From Fagopyrum homotropicum (taxonomy: Eukaryota; Streptophyta; Magnoliopsida; Caryophyllales; Polygonaceae), in assembly GCA_033239125.1 (NCBI GenBank), contig BSWB01000005.1:139744494-139808493 (forward strand): 64,000 bases of DNA, read 5' to 3'. The position numbers were made by a program, and so were the translations under genes. The notes below the pieces were generated by a model, which saw only the letters and a program-made list of their open reading frames with translations, did not search any database and was not told where the DNA came from. Numbering within the stretch: position 1 is the stretch's first letter; every line of letters starts with the position of its first letter. Below, in pieces: positions 34,240-44,080 of the stretch.

Positions 34240-34870
34240 TCCAAAAAAAAATTATAATAAATTTTTTTTTTTGGTGGAAAAAAAATCGTTTTAAAATGGG
34301 TTGTAACTTCTCTCGTTTATAAAATTGTTTTCTACGATTTATTATTATTTTAAATATCACTATTCTTATGTTATATTTAAATGTTTTTTTTGGATCTTTC
34401 GCCGAAGTAAACGAAACTTCAAAAGAATTTCCCGTTTTAGGCTCGGAGTGAAATAATTCATCAAAATGCACGAGATTTGTTGTTTGAAGTAGAAGCGCGG
34501 TCTTAGACCACACTCGTATTTGTTAAACGCGTTGTCGAGGACAGCGTTTTAATATCCGAAATAAAGATAATAAAAACACAAATAGACGTGCGGTCCTAGA
34601 CCGCGGCTATAGTGTAACGTTTTTGAAAGAAAAAAAAACTAAAGAGGCGCGGTTATAGACACGCCTATAGGGCAGCTATTTTAAAAAAAAAAAAAATTAT
34701 AGACGCGGTCCACGACCGCGCCTTTAAGTGTAATGTTTTTTAAATTTTTTTTGTATTTTTGTTTATTGTAAGTAGATGACATATTGACTTTGTTTTTATC
34801 GCTATTTTATTTTCATAGATATATTTATCGAAAATAAATTTCCGCCCCCTTTTAAAATCCTGCTGCAGCC
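34236..34870. mobile_element. Possible CACTA-type fragment with palindromic subterminal repeats
   Basis: Non-coding insert in the copia leader/Gag region starting CACTCCAAAAAAAA. It carries repeated GC-rich hairpins in AT-rich DNA: CGGTCCTAGACCG (34591-34603), GCGCGGTTATAGACACGCC (near 34646), GCGGTCCACGACCGC (34704-34718) and a degenerate copy near 34494. Dense subterminal palindromes of this kind are typical of plant CACTA elements. No opposite CACTA end or 3-bp TSD was found. Confidence 0.4.
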
Positions 34871-35080
34871 ACTGAAATGGATCGGATCGATGAAGTCTGA
34901 TACCATATAAAAGAGGAGTGACCGAATAATCCTCTTGTGTTTCGTTAAAGAGAAACTCAATGAATTACAGGACGACTGTGTGAAGATCTTTTTACTGACT
35001 CAATATCTGAACTAACCCTAATATATCTCTAACAAGTTGAGACTTATTATGGTTAACAATTTTATCACACTACTAGACAG

Positions 35081-35926
35081 TCTAGACACAATCTATATAA
35101 TTTGAGTAAAGATATTTGAAACAAACTAATTGCTAGATCATCTTCTACACGGTACTTTCTCATAGCAATTGATTCAATCTACACGATTTACGTTTACCCA
35201 AACGTTTCAGCACGGTTCCAACCGAAACCCTAAAAAAAGAGAGGTAAAGATTTGAAGGGGGTGTTGAATGGTCAAGCAATAAGACGGCAGTGATCGAGAA
35301 TGAAGACCTAGGTCTTATTAGAGATCGGAATGAAATCGAAGAATCGGAAAACCACTAGTGCTTTGCTACTCGGGATGCATCTTCGAAGCCGGCGGAATTG
35401 AAGAACTCGATTATTGGAGAAGAATCGACAGAAAAAGAAGGTGACATGAGTACTTGGTTGCAGAGAGGAAAGAAGAATCATTATGAGTACTTCAAGTCTA
35501 AATCTATCCAGTTCTCTAGTTCTATCTCAGTAGATAAACCGCTCACCAAATCAGTTAAGAGGAGAGAAGAATCATTATGAATACTTCAAGTTCAAATTGA
35601 AGAACTAGATGATAAATTTTTTTTGGCAATGCAATCAAGCTATTGGACATTTATGGTGGAAGGAAGTCTTAGATCCAATCTTGCTGCCTTGTTCATGTTT
35701 ATCTGTTAGGGTATCTGTACCACTCAGCTTCCGTTGCCTCAGGTTCTGACCCTTGCTTTCCATTTATTGGCTTCTTTTTGCACCATATTATTCGATCCTA
35801 GATGTTATTGCATCTGGTATTGTGATTTCCTTTTATGACCCATCTGTTAGGGTATCTGTACGCAAAATTTTGAAATCTTTTGATTGGTATTGTGATTTCC
35901 TTTTATGACCCATCTTCTAAAGGTTG

Positions 35927-35967
<41 letters not shown>

Positions 35968-36414
35968 AATTCTGTCCAACACTTTTGAGTACTCAAGACA
36001 GACAGGTTAGGCAGGAGTTCCTCTCTGGTACTTCATAAAATTTTGAATGGCTTGTGTTGTCCTGCTGAAATTCACAATGTCCTAGTTTTATCCAGATTCT
36101 AGGACAAATGCAAGGGAAGTTGATTGTTTAGTGGCTATCTATCTATGTCATGTAATCAAGCAAAATATAGGAATTCTGGTACGAATCTACAAGCCTTCTG
36201 AGACTCCTTTGACTACTGAAAACTGAACAAATCTTTGACTCTATTCTAGATTCAAAAACTATTTGACCAACATGTACTTGAACTTAGCCGGTCCTTCATA
36301 AGGACAAGTTATTTCCATATGTATGAAAGCACTGAGCTTATCCATCTCAAGTGGTCATTTTGGAATTTCTATAACTTTGTCTTAGCTTAAGATATTGATT
36401 TGGATTACTTGCTT
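35081..36414. other. Intergenic; direct repeats, no gene recognised
   Basis: A short word (CTGTTAGGGTATCTGTAC) occurs near 35703 and 35848, and about 33 bases containing TTGTGATTTCCTTTTATGAC occur near 35819 and 35888. The 35700-35830 stretch is related to 45600-45730. Open frames here are short and unrecognised. Confidence 0.55.
35928..35965. repeat. (TA)n microsatellite
   Basis: Uninterrupted TA dinucleotide run of about 18 units. Confidence 0.97.
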
Positions 36415-36423
36415 TTAGGAAAT

Positions 36424-37414
36424 GGAAAAATAACCCAAAATAATACCAACTATCAACATTGAACCGAAAATAATACGAACTTTGAAAATTACTAGGAGCG
36501 ATACAAACTATCAATGTATTTACCAATACTAATACGCCATACTTTTCCGGCAAAAACTCTAGCTCCGGCGATGACGTGGCAGCCGGAATGTTACATGTCA
36601 TCAAATAAATGGATTAAATGTGTGAGGTGGATTTTATTTTTCAAAAAATTAATTTAATAATATTTAAAATATTAAAAAATAAAAAATTTAATAATTTTAA
36701 ATTTTTAAATAATATTTTTTGTAAAAACATTTGTACAAATTTTTTTAAAAAAATATTTTTTTAAAAAAAGTTTGAAATTTTTTTAAATAGATTTGTAATA
36801 AAATGTAATAATATTTATTTTTCCAAAAAAATATAAAAATATAATATTTTTTTAATTAAATTTATTTTCGGATTTTTGTATAAAATGAAAATTTTAATCC
36901 TAAAAAAATAATTTGTAAAAAATATATTCGAATTTTTTTTTAACCTAATTCCTAAAGTTTTTTTTCCGAAATTTTTTGTAAAATTATTTTTTTTTCGGAT
37001 TTTTTAAAAAGTTTTTTACAAAAAATTATTATTTAAAATTTTAAAATGTTCAAACGTTTTTAAAATTGTTTTTCTACAAAAAATATTTTTTTAAAAAAAT
37101 TTGTACAAATGTTTTAAAAAAAATATTATTTAAAAATTTAAAATTATTAAATTTTTTATTTTTTAATATTTTAAATATTATTAAATTAATTTTTTGAAAA
37201 ATAAAATCCACATCACACATTTAATCCATTTATTTGATGACATGTAACATTCCGGCTGCCACGTCATCGCCGGAGTTAGAGTTTTTGCCGGAAAAGTATG
37301 GCGTATTAGTATTGGTAAATACATTGATAGTTTGTATCGCTCCTAGTAATTTTCAAAGTTCGTATTATTTTCGGTTCAATGTTGATAGTTGGTATTATTT
37401 TGGATTATTTTTCC
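36424..37414. mobile_element. Mutator-type foldback MITE with long inverted arms
   Basis: The ends GGAAAAATAA and TTATTTTTCC begin inverted arms of about 340 bp (36424-36766 and 37073-37414) that agree except at a few positions. They are separated by about 300 bp of AT-rich spacer. An exact 9-bp duplication, TTAGGAAAT, flanks it at 36415-36423 and 37415-37423; nine bases is the TSD length of Mutator-like elements. There is no transposase, so it is non-autonomous. The same short ORF appears on opposite strands in the two arms and is not a gene. Confidence 0.9.
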
Positions 37415-37423
37415 TTAGGAAAT

Positions 37424-38149
37424 TTGTTGTTTTGACCCGGTTGATAATTTATGTGCTATTAAGGTCCTCCAAGGACTTTGCAATTGTCATTGAAAGGTTG
37501 AGATAATCGTATATGACTCTAGACTTGATCTCCGCTGCATTTGTTCAGAAAAATAATCTCTGTTGATGACAGACTAACCCATATGAGAATTTCGAACCCC
37601 AACACAATTTTTTCTGACTATCCCGAACTTCGTGTTCTCATCCGAAATGATGTTTTAGGATGAAATATCTCTCGCAAATAGTCTTTCTTAACCGCTTTCT
37701 TTTTAGTAATACTGTTGTTTTGACCCATGCATTAAAATTACTTGCTTTAAGAATATATGTTGCAGGACTTACCCAAAACTTCATATTTTTTATTGAAGAA
37801 ATTTTTTCCTTCTTTCTTACACTTTAAACTTACGAAAATGATGCTTGATAATCACGTCATATATGTTGCAACGGCTTGTATGACAAGAGATTTGACATAA
37901 TCACACAAACATTTCATTTTCACTCTAATTTGATTACTACATTTTCAACTGCATCAGTTGACGACCTTGGCTTTGAGGTGGTAGATCTATCCTTATATTG
38001 TCATGTTGTTCAACTTCATATTACTTTTTCTTTTAGTCATGCTAGAAGAAATTGTCCTCCCATCCAAAAACATTATTATGATTGATAGAATTGGTTCAAA
38101 CCGAAAACTAAATTCCAAAATGATTGTAAGTTCAACTTCGCCAATCACT
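37424..38149. other. Intergenic, no feature recognised
   Basis: AT-rich sequence with no protein similarity or repeat that I recognise. Confidence 0.5.
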
Positions 38150-38930
38150 TGAAATATGCAACCACTAGTATGTAAAAGGCTTCATTTACAACATCACCGA
38201 AACTGTGCAACTATTATTATCTAAAACGCTTCATTTACAGACAACATACAAAAGATTAAAGTAACATAACGTATTATATTTAGACATAATACAAAATAAA
38301 GGATTAAAATACGTCGGATCCAACAACAACTATTATCATATAATCATATAAGGCATTTTTATACAACTTCCATCCCCTTGTAATAGTTATTACGTAATTG
38401 ATGCATTTTTTAAGCAAACCATTTTGTTCAAAAATTACTACTTTGTTTAATGTGATATTTAGATTGGTCTTCTAAGGAATTGGTTCTCATTCTCGTGGCA
38501 AGGACGGAACCTTCATTCAATTCCTTATTCCTAGCGTACACAACATTAAAATCAGTTTGTTGGATGTTATTCATACCCTTGACTTTCATTATCCGGATAT
38601 CACATCGTTCAAATCAGCTTGTTGGATGCTATTCATACTAATATTAATATCGACTAAACCCACGTCAAAGTCGAATTTTTGCACAAGAGATTATCAATTG
38701 TCGATTTACATCTGTATCTATAAGTATTTTAAAAATATTGTTGTCCAGTTCGGGGACATTGATTCTGCAACAATGCATAAATTTCATGAAGATACGGTTA
38801 AAATAAAAGATTGATGTTGATTTTATAAAGAAAAAACATTTTGGCATTATGAAGAATACCCCTATCCGGTCCATGTCCATTTTTTCATTGAGATATCATA
38901 CATTTTCATTGTCCATTTCTTCGATGTGGG
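38150..38930 (+). repeat. Copy 1 of a diverged intergenic duplicate
   Basis: Collinear with 45735-46341 and, after a 13-kb gap, 59627-59840. Shared landmarks include AGGCTTCATTTA, ACAAAATAAAGGATTAAAATAC-like, TTCCTTATTCCTAGCGTAC-like and AATAAAAGATTGATGTTGATT-like words. No coding function seen. It may be an old unclassified element. Confidence 0.65.
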
Positions 38931-39439
38931 TTTCATTACTACTCGTTCACTCAATTCACCCCTCGCCGCTCTTTCCGGCCTTAATATTCTCTAATGTAAC
39001 GGTGTGATTTTTTTGTGTAAATGTTTAGGTTGTCGTTGGACGATGATTGTAGCAGTGTCTCTCTAGACTTTATAAAATTTTGAATCTTCTATTCCTTCCT
39101 AACACTCTATATTTATATAAGTTTTCTAACTATCAACCTTATTTATAACTGATGTGGGATGACAAAAATTAAGAAAACTCTTTATTTGTTTAAATTCTCT
39201 CTCAAATTGCGAGTCTTACTTGATAAACGACATGATACAACAAAATACTTCATATACGACCAAATTAAAAGAAAATCTTGCATAACAAATGATTTTATAA
39301 ATAACTATGAGGAAAAAAAATGATATAGAAAAAATATGCATACTTTAATATTGTTAAATTAAATAAAAAGTCAAATATGTATCCGTTGATCAACGATTTT
39401 TTAACATTTTATATACAACGATCCGCATAAGAAGAGGTC
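38931..39439. other. AT-rich intergenic, no feature recognised
   Basis: No coding similarity or structural element is visible. Confidence 0.5.
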
Positions 39440-39690
39440 AACGACCCACATATCAGTATTTCAATGACTCACATAATCGTGGGACAAAAACTCACATAAT
39501 AGTAGGTCTATCACTCACATAACATTAGGTCAACGACCCACATAATATATTAATCCGAATAATAATTATACTTGAACTTAATCAAAACGCCAAAAAATTT
39601 ATGATTTGTTTAATTTTCAAACATCGTAATGTTAGATCAATGACCCACGTAACGTTAGGTCAACGACCCACATAACGTTAGGTCTATTAT
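39440..39690. repeat. Dispersed short repeat, GGTCAACGACCCACATAA type
   Basis: At least seven degenerate copies of a roughly 22-bp word (RTTAGGTCAACGACCCACAT) between 39440 and 39690, unevenly spaced. They lie within the AT-rich block that ends at the Helitron-like terminus at 40411. Confidence 0.65.
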
Positions 39691-40364
39691 GGGATAAATT
39701 CTTTTTTAGAAAAATATTTATTTTAAAACTTAATAATTAAGTATAATAGTAGTATTCCGGACAACATAATGTGATATTTATGGGAAACTTGCTTTAAAAC
39801 AATATATGTGTTTCAATTCAATGAAATATATCTTATAAGTGGTTTATTTTATAAAAAATAAAATAAAGGTGGGTTGTTAAAAAAATGTATTGTAAAATGT
39901 GTTTTTTCTAAAAAAAAACTTTTAATTGAAGTAATCGTAATTGTAATAATAGCAAGCGTAATAAACATATTTGAGATCTCAAAAAAAGGAAAAATATTCA
40001 AAATATATTGTTAACTAAATAGAACTTTTAGTAACAAAAAATTAATACATATATAAAATTGATCAATAATATGGTAGGTTTATTAAATAGATAATGTTTG
40101 TAGTATACAATAATATAAAATGAAAATGTTAGAAAAATAATCAAATTAAAATAAATATTGACAAACTTTATTATATAATATCATGGGAAATAACTTTTTT
40201 TTGTACGTTTAAAAAAAATAAATGAAATTAAAGTTTGTTAGGATCTCAAGTTTGAATGAGAATTGTTAAGATATTAACTGATCAATTAAACTAAATAATA
40301 ATGTGACGTATTTTAACAACTAAACGGCATGTCTAATTTTAATGAGATGGTTGCACGAAATTGC

Positions 40365-40411
40365 GCCAAATGTAAGTTCACAAGCTACTTTATTATATAG
40401 ATAGATATAGA
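40365..40411 (-). mobile_element. Helitron-like 5' terminus
   Basis: Read on the minus strand from 40411 the sequence begins TCTATATCTATCTATATAAT followed by AAAG, preceded by A. That resembles the TC-start, TATA-rich 5' ends of plant Helitrons. The 3' end (hairpin plus CTRR) expected at lower coordinates was not found. Confidence 0.4.
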
Positions 40412-40849
40412 TTTATTTTTTAATTAGTTAAGTTAGTTATAAAAAGTAATAATAGTTAACCTAATTTATAAAATTTTTTTCACTATTAACTGATTTTGAG
40501 CGATTTCATAACTAACTTAACTAATTAATTAAGTTATGTTAATTATTATTATTATTTTTATAACTAACTTAACTAATTAAAAAAAATAAATTAATTAGTA
40601 AAAGGCCTAGTTTATATATAGTATATAAAAAAATGGTGAATTTTGTAACTAAGCTATTTTGAGATTTACATTTAGTAAGTAGGCCCCTAGTATTTTTGAT
40701 TAAGCAAATGTACCTTTCTTCTATTTTTTACTATCAAGATAATTTGAAGAAGAATAGTCGTCCCTTGCGTTCCTCTCTTCTCTCAACCGCCTTTCATCGC
40801 CGTCAGTATCCATCCGACTTCGCTATCTCAGTTGACGAAGACTATAAGC
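40412..40849. other. AT-rich intergenic, no gene
   Basis: Includes inverted short stretches of TAACTAACTTAACTAATT-type sequence near 40420-40600 that can fold back. No coding content. Confidence 0.5.
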
Positions 40850-40989
40850 TTGAATGAAACGTGTGTGTTTATTGAACTTCTGTAAAGGAATATATATACA
40901 CATATGAAAGTAGATTGTTAATAAGATCATTGAAGAGATCTTCTACTAACCAACCCTATTTCTCTCTAACAACTAAATCTAGGATTGCT

Positions 40990-42460
40990 TTAGATATTAT
41001 TGTTTACATCCCCCTCAAGTGAAGTAGCCCTGAGCAGTTGTAACTTGCGTATGAGAGAATAGAACCGACTCCGTAGTAGAGGTTTGGTTAGTATATCTGC
41101 AAGCTGATCGTCTTTTGACACAAAGGTAACTCGTAGTTTCTGTTTTTGAACTTGTTCTCGAACAAAATGGTAGGCAAGAGCAATGTGCTTCATTCGTGAA
41201 TGAAACACAGGATTTGCTGATAGTGATGTTGCACCCATATTATCACAGTATATAACCGGTGGAAGAGACATTGACAAACTGAGTTCAGTCAGTAGTTGAG
41301 TTATCCACAAGATCTCAGAGGATGTATCAACTAAGGCTTTGTATTCGGCTTCAGTAGACGACCTTGCAACTGATTTCTGTTTCTTCGAGCTCCAACTTAC
41401 AGGCATTTTCCCAATGAAAATAGTGTAACCTGTTGTAGAGATGTAGTCAAATTTTTCACCTGCCTAGTCCGCATCAAAAAACGCATGAAGAGTTATGGCA
41501 GGAGCAGGAGAAATCTGAACACCAAGATCAAGAGAGCCAGCTAGATAACGAAGGATCCTTTTGAGAGCAGTCCAGTGAGCAAAGGTGGGTCGATGCATGA
41601 ACTGAGATAATTTGCTAACAGCATAACCTACATCAGGGCGCGTGAGATACAAGTATTGCAAACTGCCCACAAGCATAAAATATTCAGTTGGAGCTGGAAG
41701 CAGTTTAGAGTTGTCGTCTAAAAGATCACTTGGTTGTAGAGGTGTTGAGGCTGGCTTGGCATCTGACATGCCTGCTTTGTCTAAGAGATCAAGAATGTAT
41801 CTCTTTTGTGAAAGAAACAAACCTGTAGAGTTAAAAGAGACTTCAACTCCTAGAAAATAAGCTAACCTGCCAAGATCTTTGAGAGAGAACCGTTTTGCAA
41901 GTGAGGTGATAAGAGATTCCAACGCAGTGTCATCACTTCCTGTAATAATTATGTCGTCGACATATACCAGTATATATATCACAACATTGGCTTGAACAAG
42001 GAAGAATAGAGAGGCATCTGCAACAGAATTTTTGAAGCCTATAATGAGAAGAAATAATCTGAGTTCAGTGTACCATGCCCTTGGGGCTTGTTTTAGACCA
42101 TAGATTGCTTTCCTCAGCTTGCACACGTGAGTGGGATGATCTCTATCAACAAAACCAGGCGGCTGGTTCATGTACACATCATCAACCAATGTTCCTTGTA
42201 AAAAGGCATTATTTATATCTTGTTGGCGTAAAGACCAACCTTTGGAGACAGCAAGGAGTAACGATCTATCTTGCCATTTGCAACCCACAATGTTGATGTG
42301 ATCATTCGGTGGAACCAAATCCCAAGTGTTGTTAGAACATAGAGCGTCAAACTCACACTGCATTGCCAGTCTCCACTCAGGGGTTTTAAGGGCTTGTGTG
42401 ATGGATTTAGGTTCAGGAGAGGGGGCATTTGAAACAGTGGCATGTAGGTTTAGTTTCTGT
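40990..42460 (-). pseudogene. Copia reverse transcriptase-RNase H pseudogene
   Basis: A single frame runs through RT (V-N-N-A-F-L-type motif reading I-N-N-A-F-L, then Y-V-D-D intact near 41960) into RNase H (T-E-A-E-Y near 41340). One TAG at 41464-41466 interrupts it, where D-A-D-W is usual. At about 42285, G-C-K-W is joined directly to a segment normally some 50 residues downstream, an in-frame deletion that removes the first RT motifs. The sequence continues upstream to 42460, where Cassandra interrupts it. Confidence 0.87.
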
Positions 42461-42518
42461 ATGTAAGACCCGAGGTCTTAGGGACGCTGTCCCCATGCCA
42501 ACCATGCTCGCGCAGAAA

Positions 42519-42580
42519 ACTTCCCAGGAGGTCACCCATCCTGAAATTGCTCTTGCACGAGCACGCTTAACTCCAGAGTT
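42519..42580 (-). ncRNA. 5S-rRNA-derived segment in Cassandra LTR (left copy)
   Basis: On the minus strand the segment contains AGTTAAGCGTGCT and AGGATGGGTGACCTCCTGGG, matching the A-box and C-box internal promoter of plant 5S rRNA genes. The segment between the two boxes is diverged. It likely drives RNA polymerase III transcription of the element; it is not a functional ribosomal gene. Confidence 0.92.
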
Positions 42581-42877
42581 ATTTGTCCTCACTCTACCAC
42601 TGGAAAAGAAGAATTCTTGTTGACATGAGTAGCAACCCATCCTTATAAGTCAATCACAAATCCCCATTCAAATGATGCGGGATGACAATTTTACGGGATG
42701 TTACAATCTCCCCCACTTAAACTCCTGACGTCCACGTCAGGCCAAGGACCGTCCACCGAGCCGAGTGACCGCCTACTAGGGCGAGCACACTCGTAACTCA
42801 GGGTTAGCTCTGATACCATGTGTAAGACCCGAGGTCTTAGGGACGCTGTCCCCATGCCAACCATGCTCGCGCAGAAA

Positions 42878-42939
42878 ACTTCCCAGGAGGTCACCCATCC
42901 TGAAATTGCTCTTGCACGAGCACGCTTAACTCCAGAGTT
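42878..42939 (-). ncRNA. 5S-rRNA-derived segment in Cassandra LTR (right copy)
   Basis: Same sequence as 42519-42580 in the 5' LTR of the minus-strand element. This is the copy positioned to start a full-length transcript. Confidence 0.92.
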
Positions 42940-43129
42940 ATTTGTCCTCACTCTACCACTGGAAAAGAAGAATTCTTGTTGACATGAGTAGCAACCCATC
43001 CTTATAAGTCAATCACAAATCCCCATTCAAATGATGCGGGATGACAATTTTACGGGATGTTACACTGTATAGGTTTGACAACGTTGTTTCGTGATCGAGT
43101 AACAACTCCTTGACGTGGAAGTGGTTGGG

Positions 43130-43540
43130 TTACAGGTACTGGATAGTGAAGAGCAAGGTTATTGAACTTTGATTTGTTGCCGTCGCCACAAAGCTCGCCA
43201 CATCAGTTGACAGCGTGCCCAATATAGCACCATAGATCAAGCGATCTTGTCTAGTATACGTCGTGAACGCAGGGTTTGGTGTGGTTGTGTCTGGTAAAAA
43301 CTTGTCTGGAACAGCTATGGAGCCAATAATATAACCATCAAGAGCATAGCCCTCTAGGGTTGCCATGATAGCTTGCTTCCAAGATATGTAATTAGTTGGT
43401 GTGAGTTTGATGATGTTGGTAAGGATAACAATGGTGAAAGGTTTCGTTGGTTCATCTGGATTGGGTAATGTGTTTGAGTATTCAGCCATGGTGATATAAT
43501 CATTGAGGGATCGAAGATATCTGATACCATATGAAAGCAT
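43130..43540 (-). pseudogene. Copia Gag N-terminus
   Basis: Minus-strand frame with the copia Gag start (N-Y-I-S-W-K-Q-A and G-Y-A-L-D-G-Y-I). It corresponds to, and extends upstream of, the Gag fragment at 33562-34239. It is fused after about 130 codons to sequence from just before RT. Confidence 0.82.
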
Positions 43541-43565
43541 ATTGCTTTAGATATTGTTGTTTACA

Positions 43566-44080
43566 TAGACAACGTCTCCTTCCGCCTTTGCCACGCAGCC
43601 GCCGGCCACCAAGGAATCCTGCTCAACCATCGGTTCCGACCCACGCCCGATTCTTCTCCCTTCTGCCTTCGTTTGTTGCAGAACAACCCGTCGTCCCCTG
43701 CGCACAAGCGATAGCAATGAGGACCACCCACGCCCGGTTCCTCTCCCTTCTGCACCTCGGTTCCGACCATCGGCTCGAATGCCAGGTATGCCTGGGGTGC
43801 AGGCAAGATCTAAATCTAAATCTACAAAATATCTCTCTTATGTACTCTCATTTCCAAAAATTGAAGATTGTTCTGAATTTGATGATGATCAAGAGTGGTT
43901 GTTCTGCAACAAATGCTCAAACCCAGATTATGAAACTTCCGGACTTTGTACAATGTCTCAAGTGTGGGCAAAAGCTCTGAGGAATTGGATGATACGAATA
44001 AGCAGTTGAAGGAAATAGAGGACCAACTCGTTGCACTTCCTGAAGTGCAGGTTAAGGTCAAGAAAGAAATCTACATTCAA
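43566..44080 (+). pseudogene. Gene-like fragment, unrecognised
   Basis: Better codon composition than the surroundings, with open stretches 43531-43980 and 43779-44009. The second frame reads an acidic segment (E-D-C-S-E-F-D-D-D-Q-E-W-L-F) and several cysteines that could suggest a host-protein fragment, but frames shift within it and no family is certain. It could be a captured exon or a decayed gene. Confidence 0.35.

Larger units (their letters stand above)
32430..35080 (-). mobile_element. Truncated Ty1/copia element (5' part)
   Basis: On the minus strand: LTR-like sequence right of about 34905, initiator-Met-type primer site (TGGTATCAGA, 34895-34904), Gag, protease, GAG-pre-integrase and the first part of integrase. 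RT, RNase H and 3' LTR are absent. Gag similarity shows it is related to the copia remnant at 40850-43564. A non-coding hairpin-rich insert separates the leader from Gag. Confidence 0.8.
42462..43064 (-). mobile_element. Cassandra TRIM retrotransposon, complete
   Basis: Two 244-bp LTRs (42462-42705 and 42821-43064) that read identically enclose a 115-bp internal part. TSD CTGTA lies at 42457-42461 and 43065-43069. The internal part has an initiator-Met primer site (42807-42818) and a purine tract (minus strand of 42706-42720). The LTRs carry 5S-rRNA-derived sequence, the defining mark of Cassandra. No protein is encoded; mobilisation must be in trans. Identical LTRs mean a recent insertion into the old copia remnant. 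Confidence 0.96.
40850..43564 (-). mobile_element. Ty1/copia deletion derivative, host of the Cassandra insertion
   Basis: On the minus strand: a short 5' LTR remnant (43530-43564), initiator-Met-type primer site (near 43518-43529), Gag N-terminus (43540-43130), then directly the region before RT, RT (42363-41464), RNase H (41406-40990), purine tract (TTGAGGGGGA) and 3' LTR ending at 41008. Protease, integrase and the rest of Gag are deleted. Both LTR remnants share the TGTTTACA-side sequence, but the 5' one lacks its middle. The 3' LTR's far boundary near 40850 is approximate. Confidence 0.82.

Noticed and set aside
36347..37506. Identical short ORFs on opposite strands
   Set aside because: Caused by the inverted arms of the foldback element, not a duplicated gene.
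40365..40411. Complete Helitron on the minus strand
   Set aside because: Only the 5'-like end could be found; no hairpin with CTRR was seen between 38900 and 40300, so only the terminus is reported.
42519..42939. 5S rRNA genes
   Set aside because: Only the promoter-box part of 5S is present, inside short LTRs with a primer site and TSD; this is Cassandra, not ribosomal DNA.
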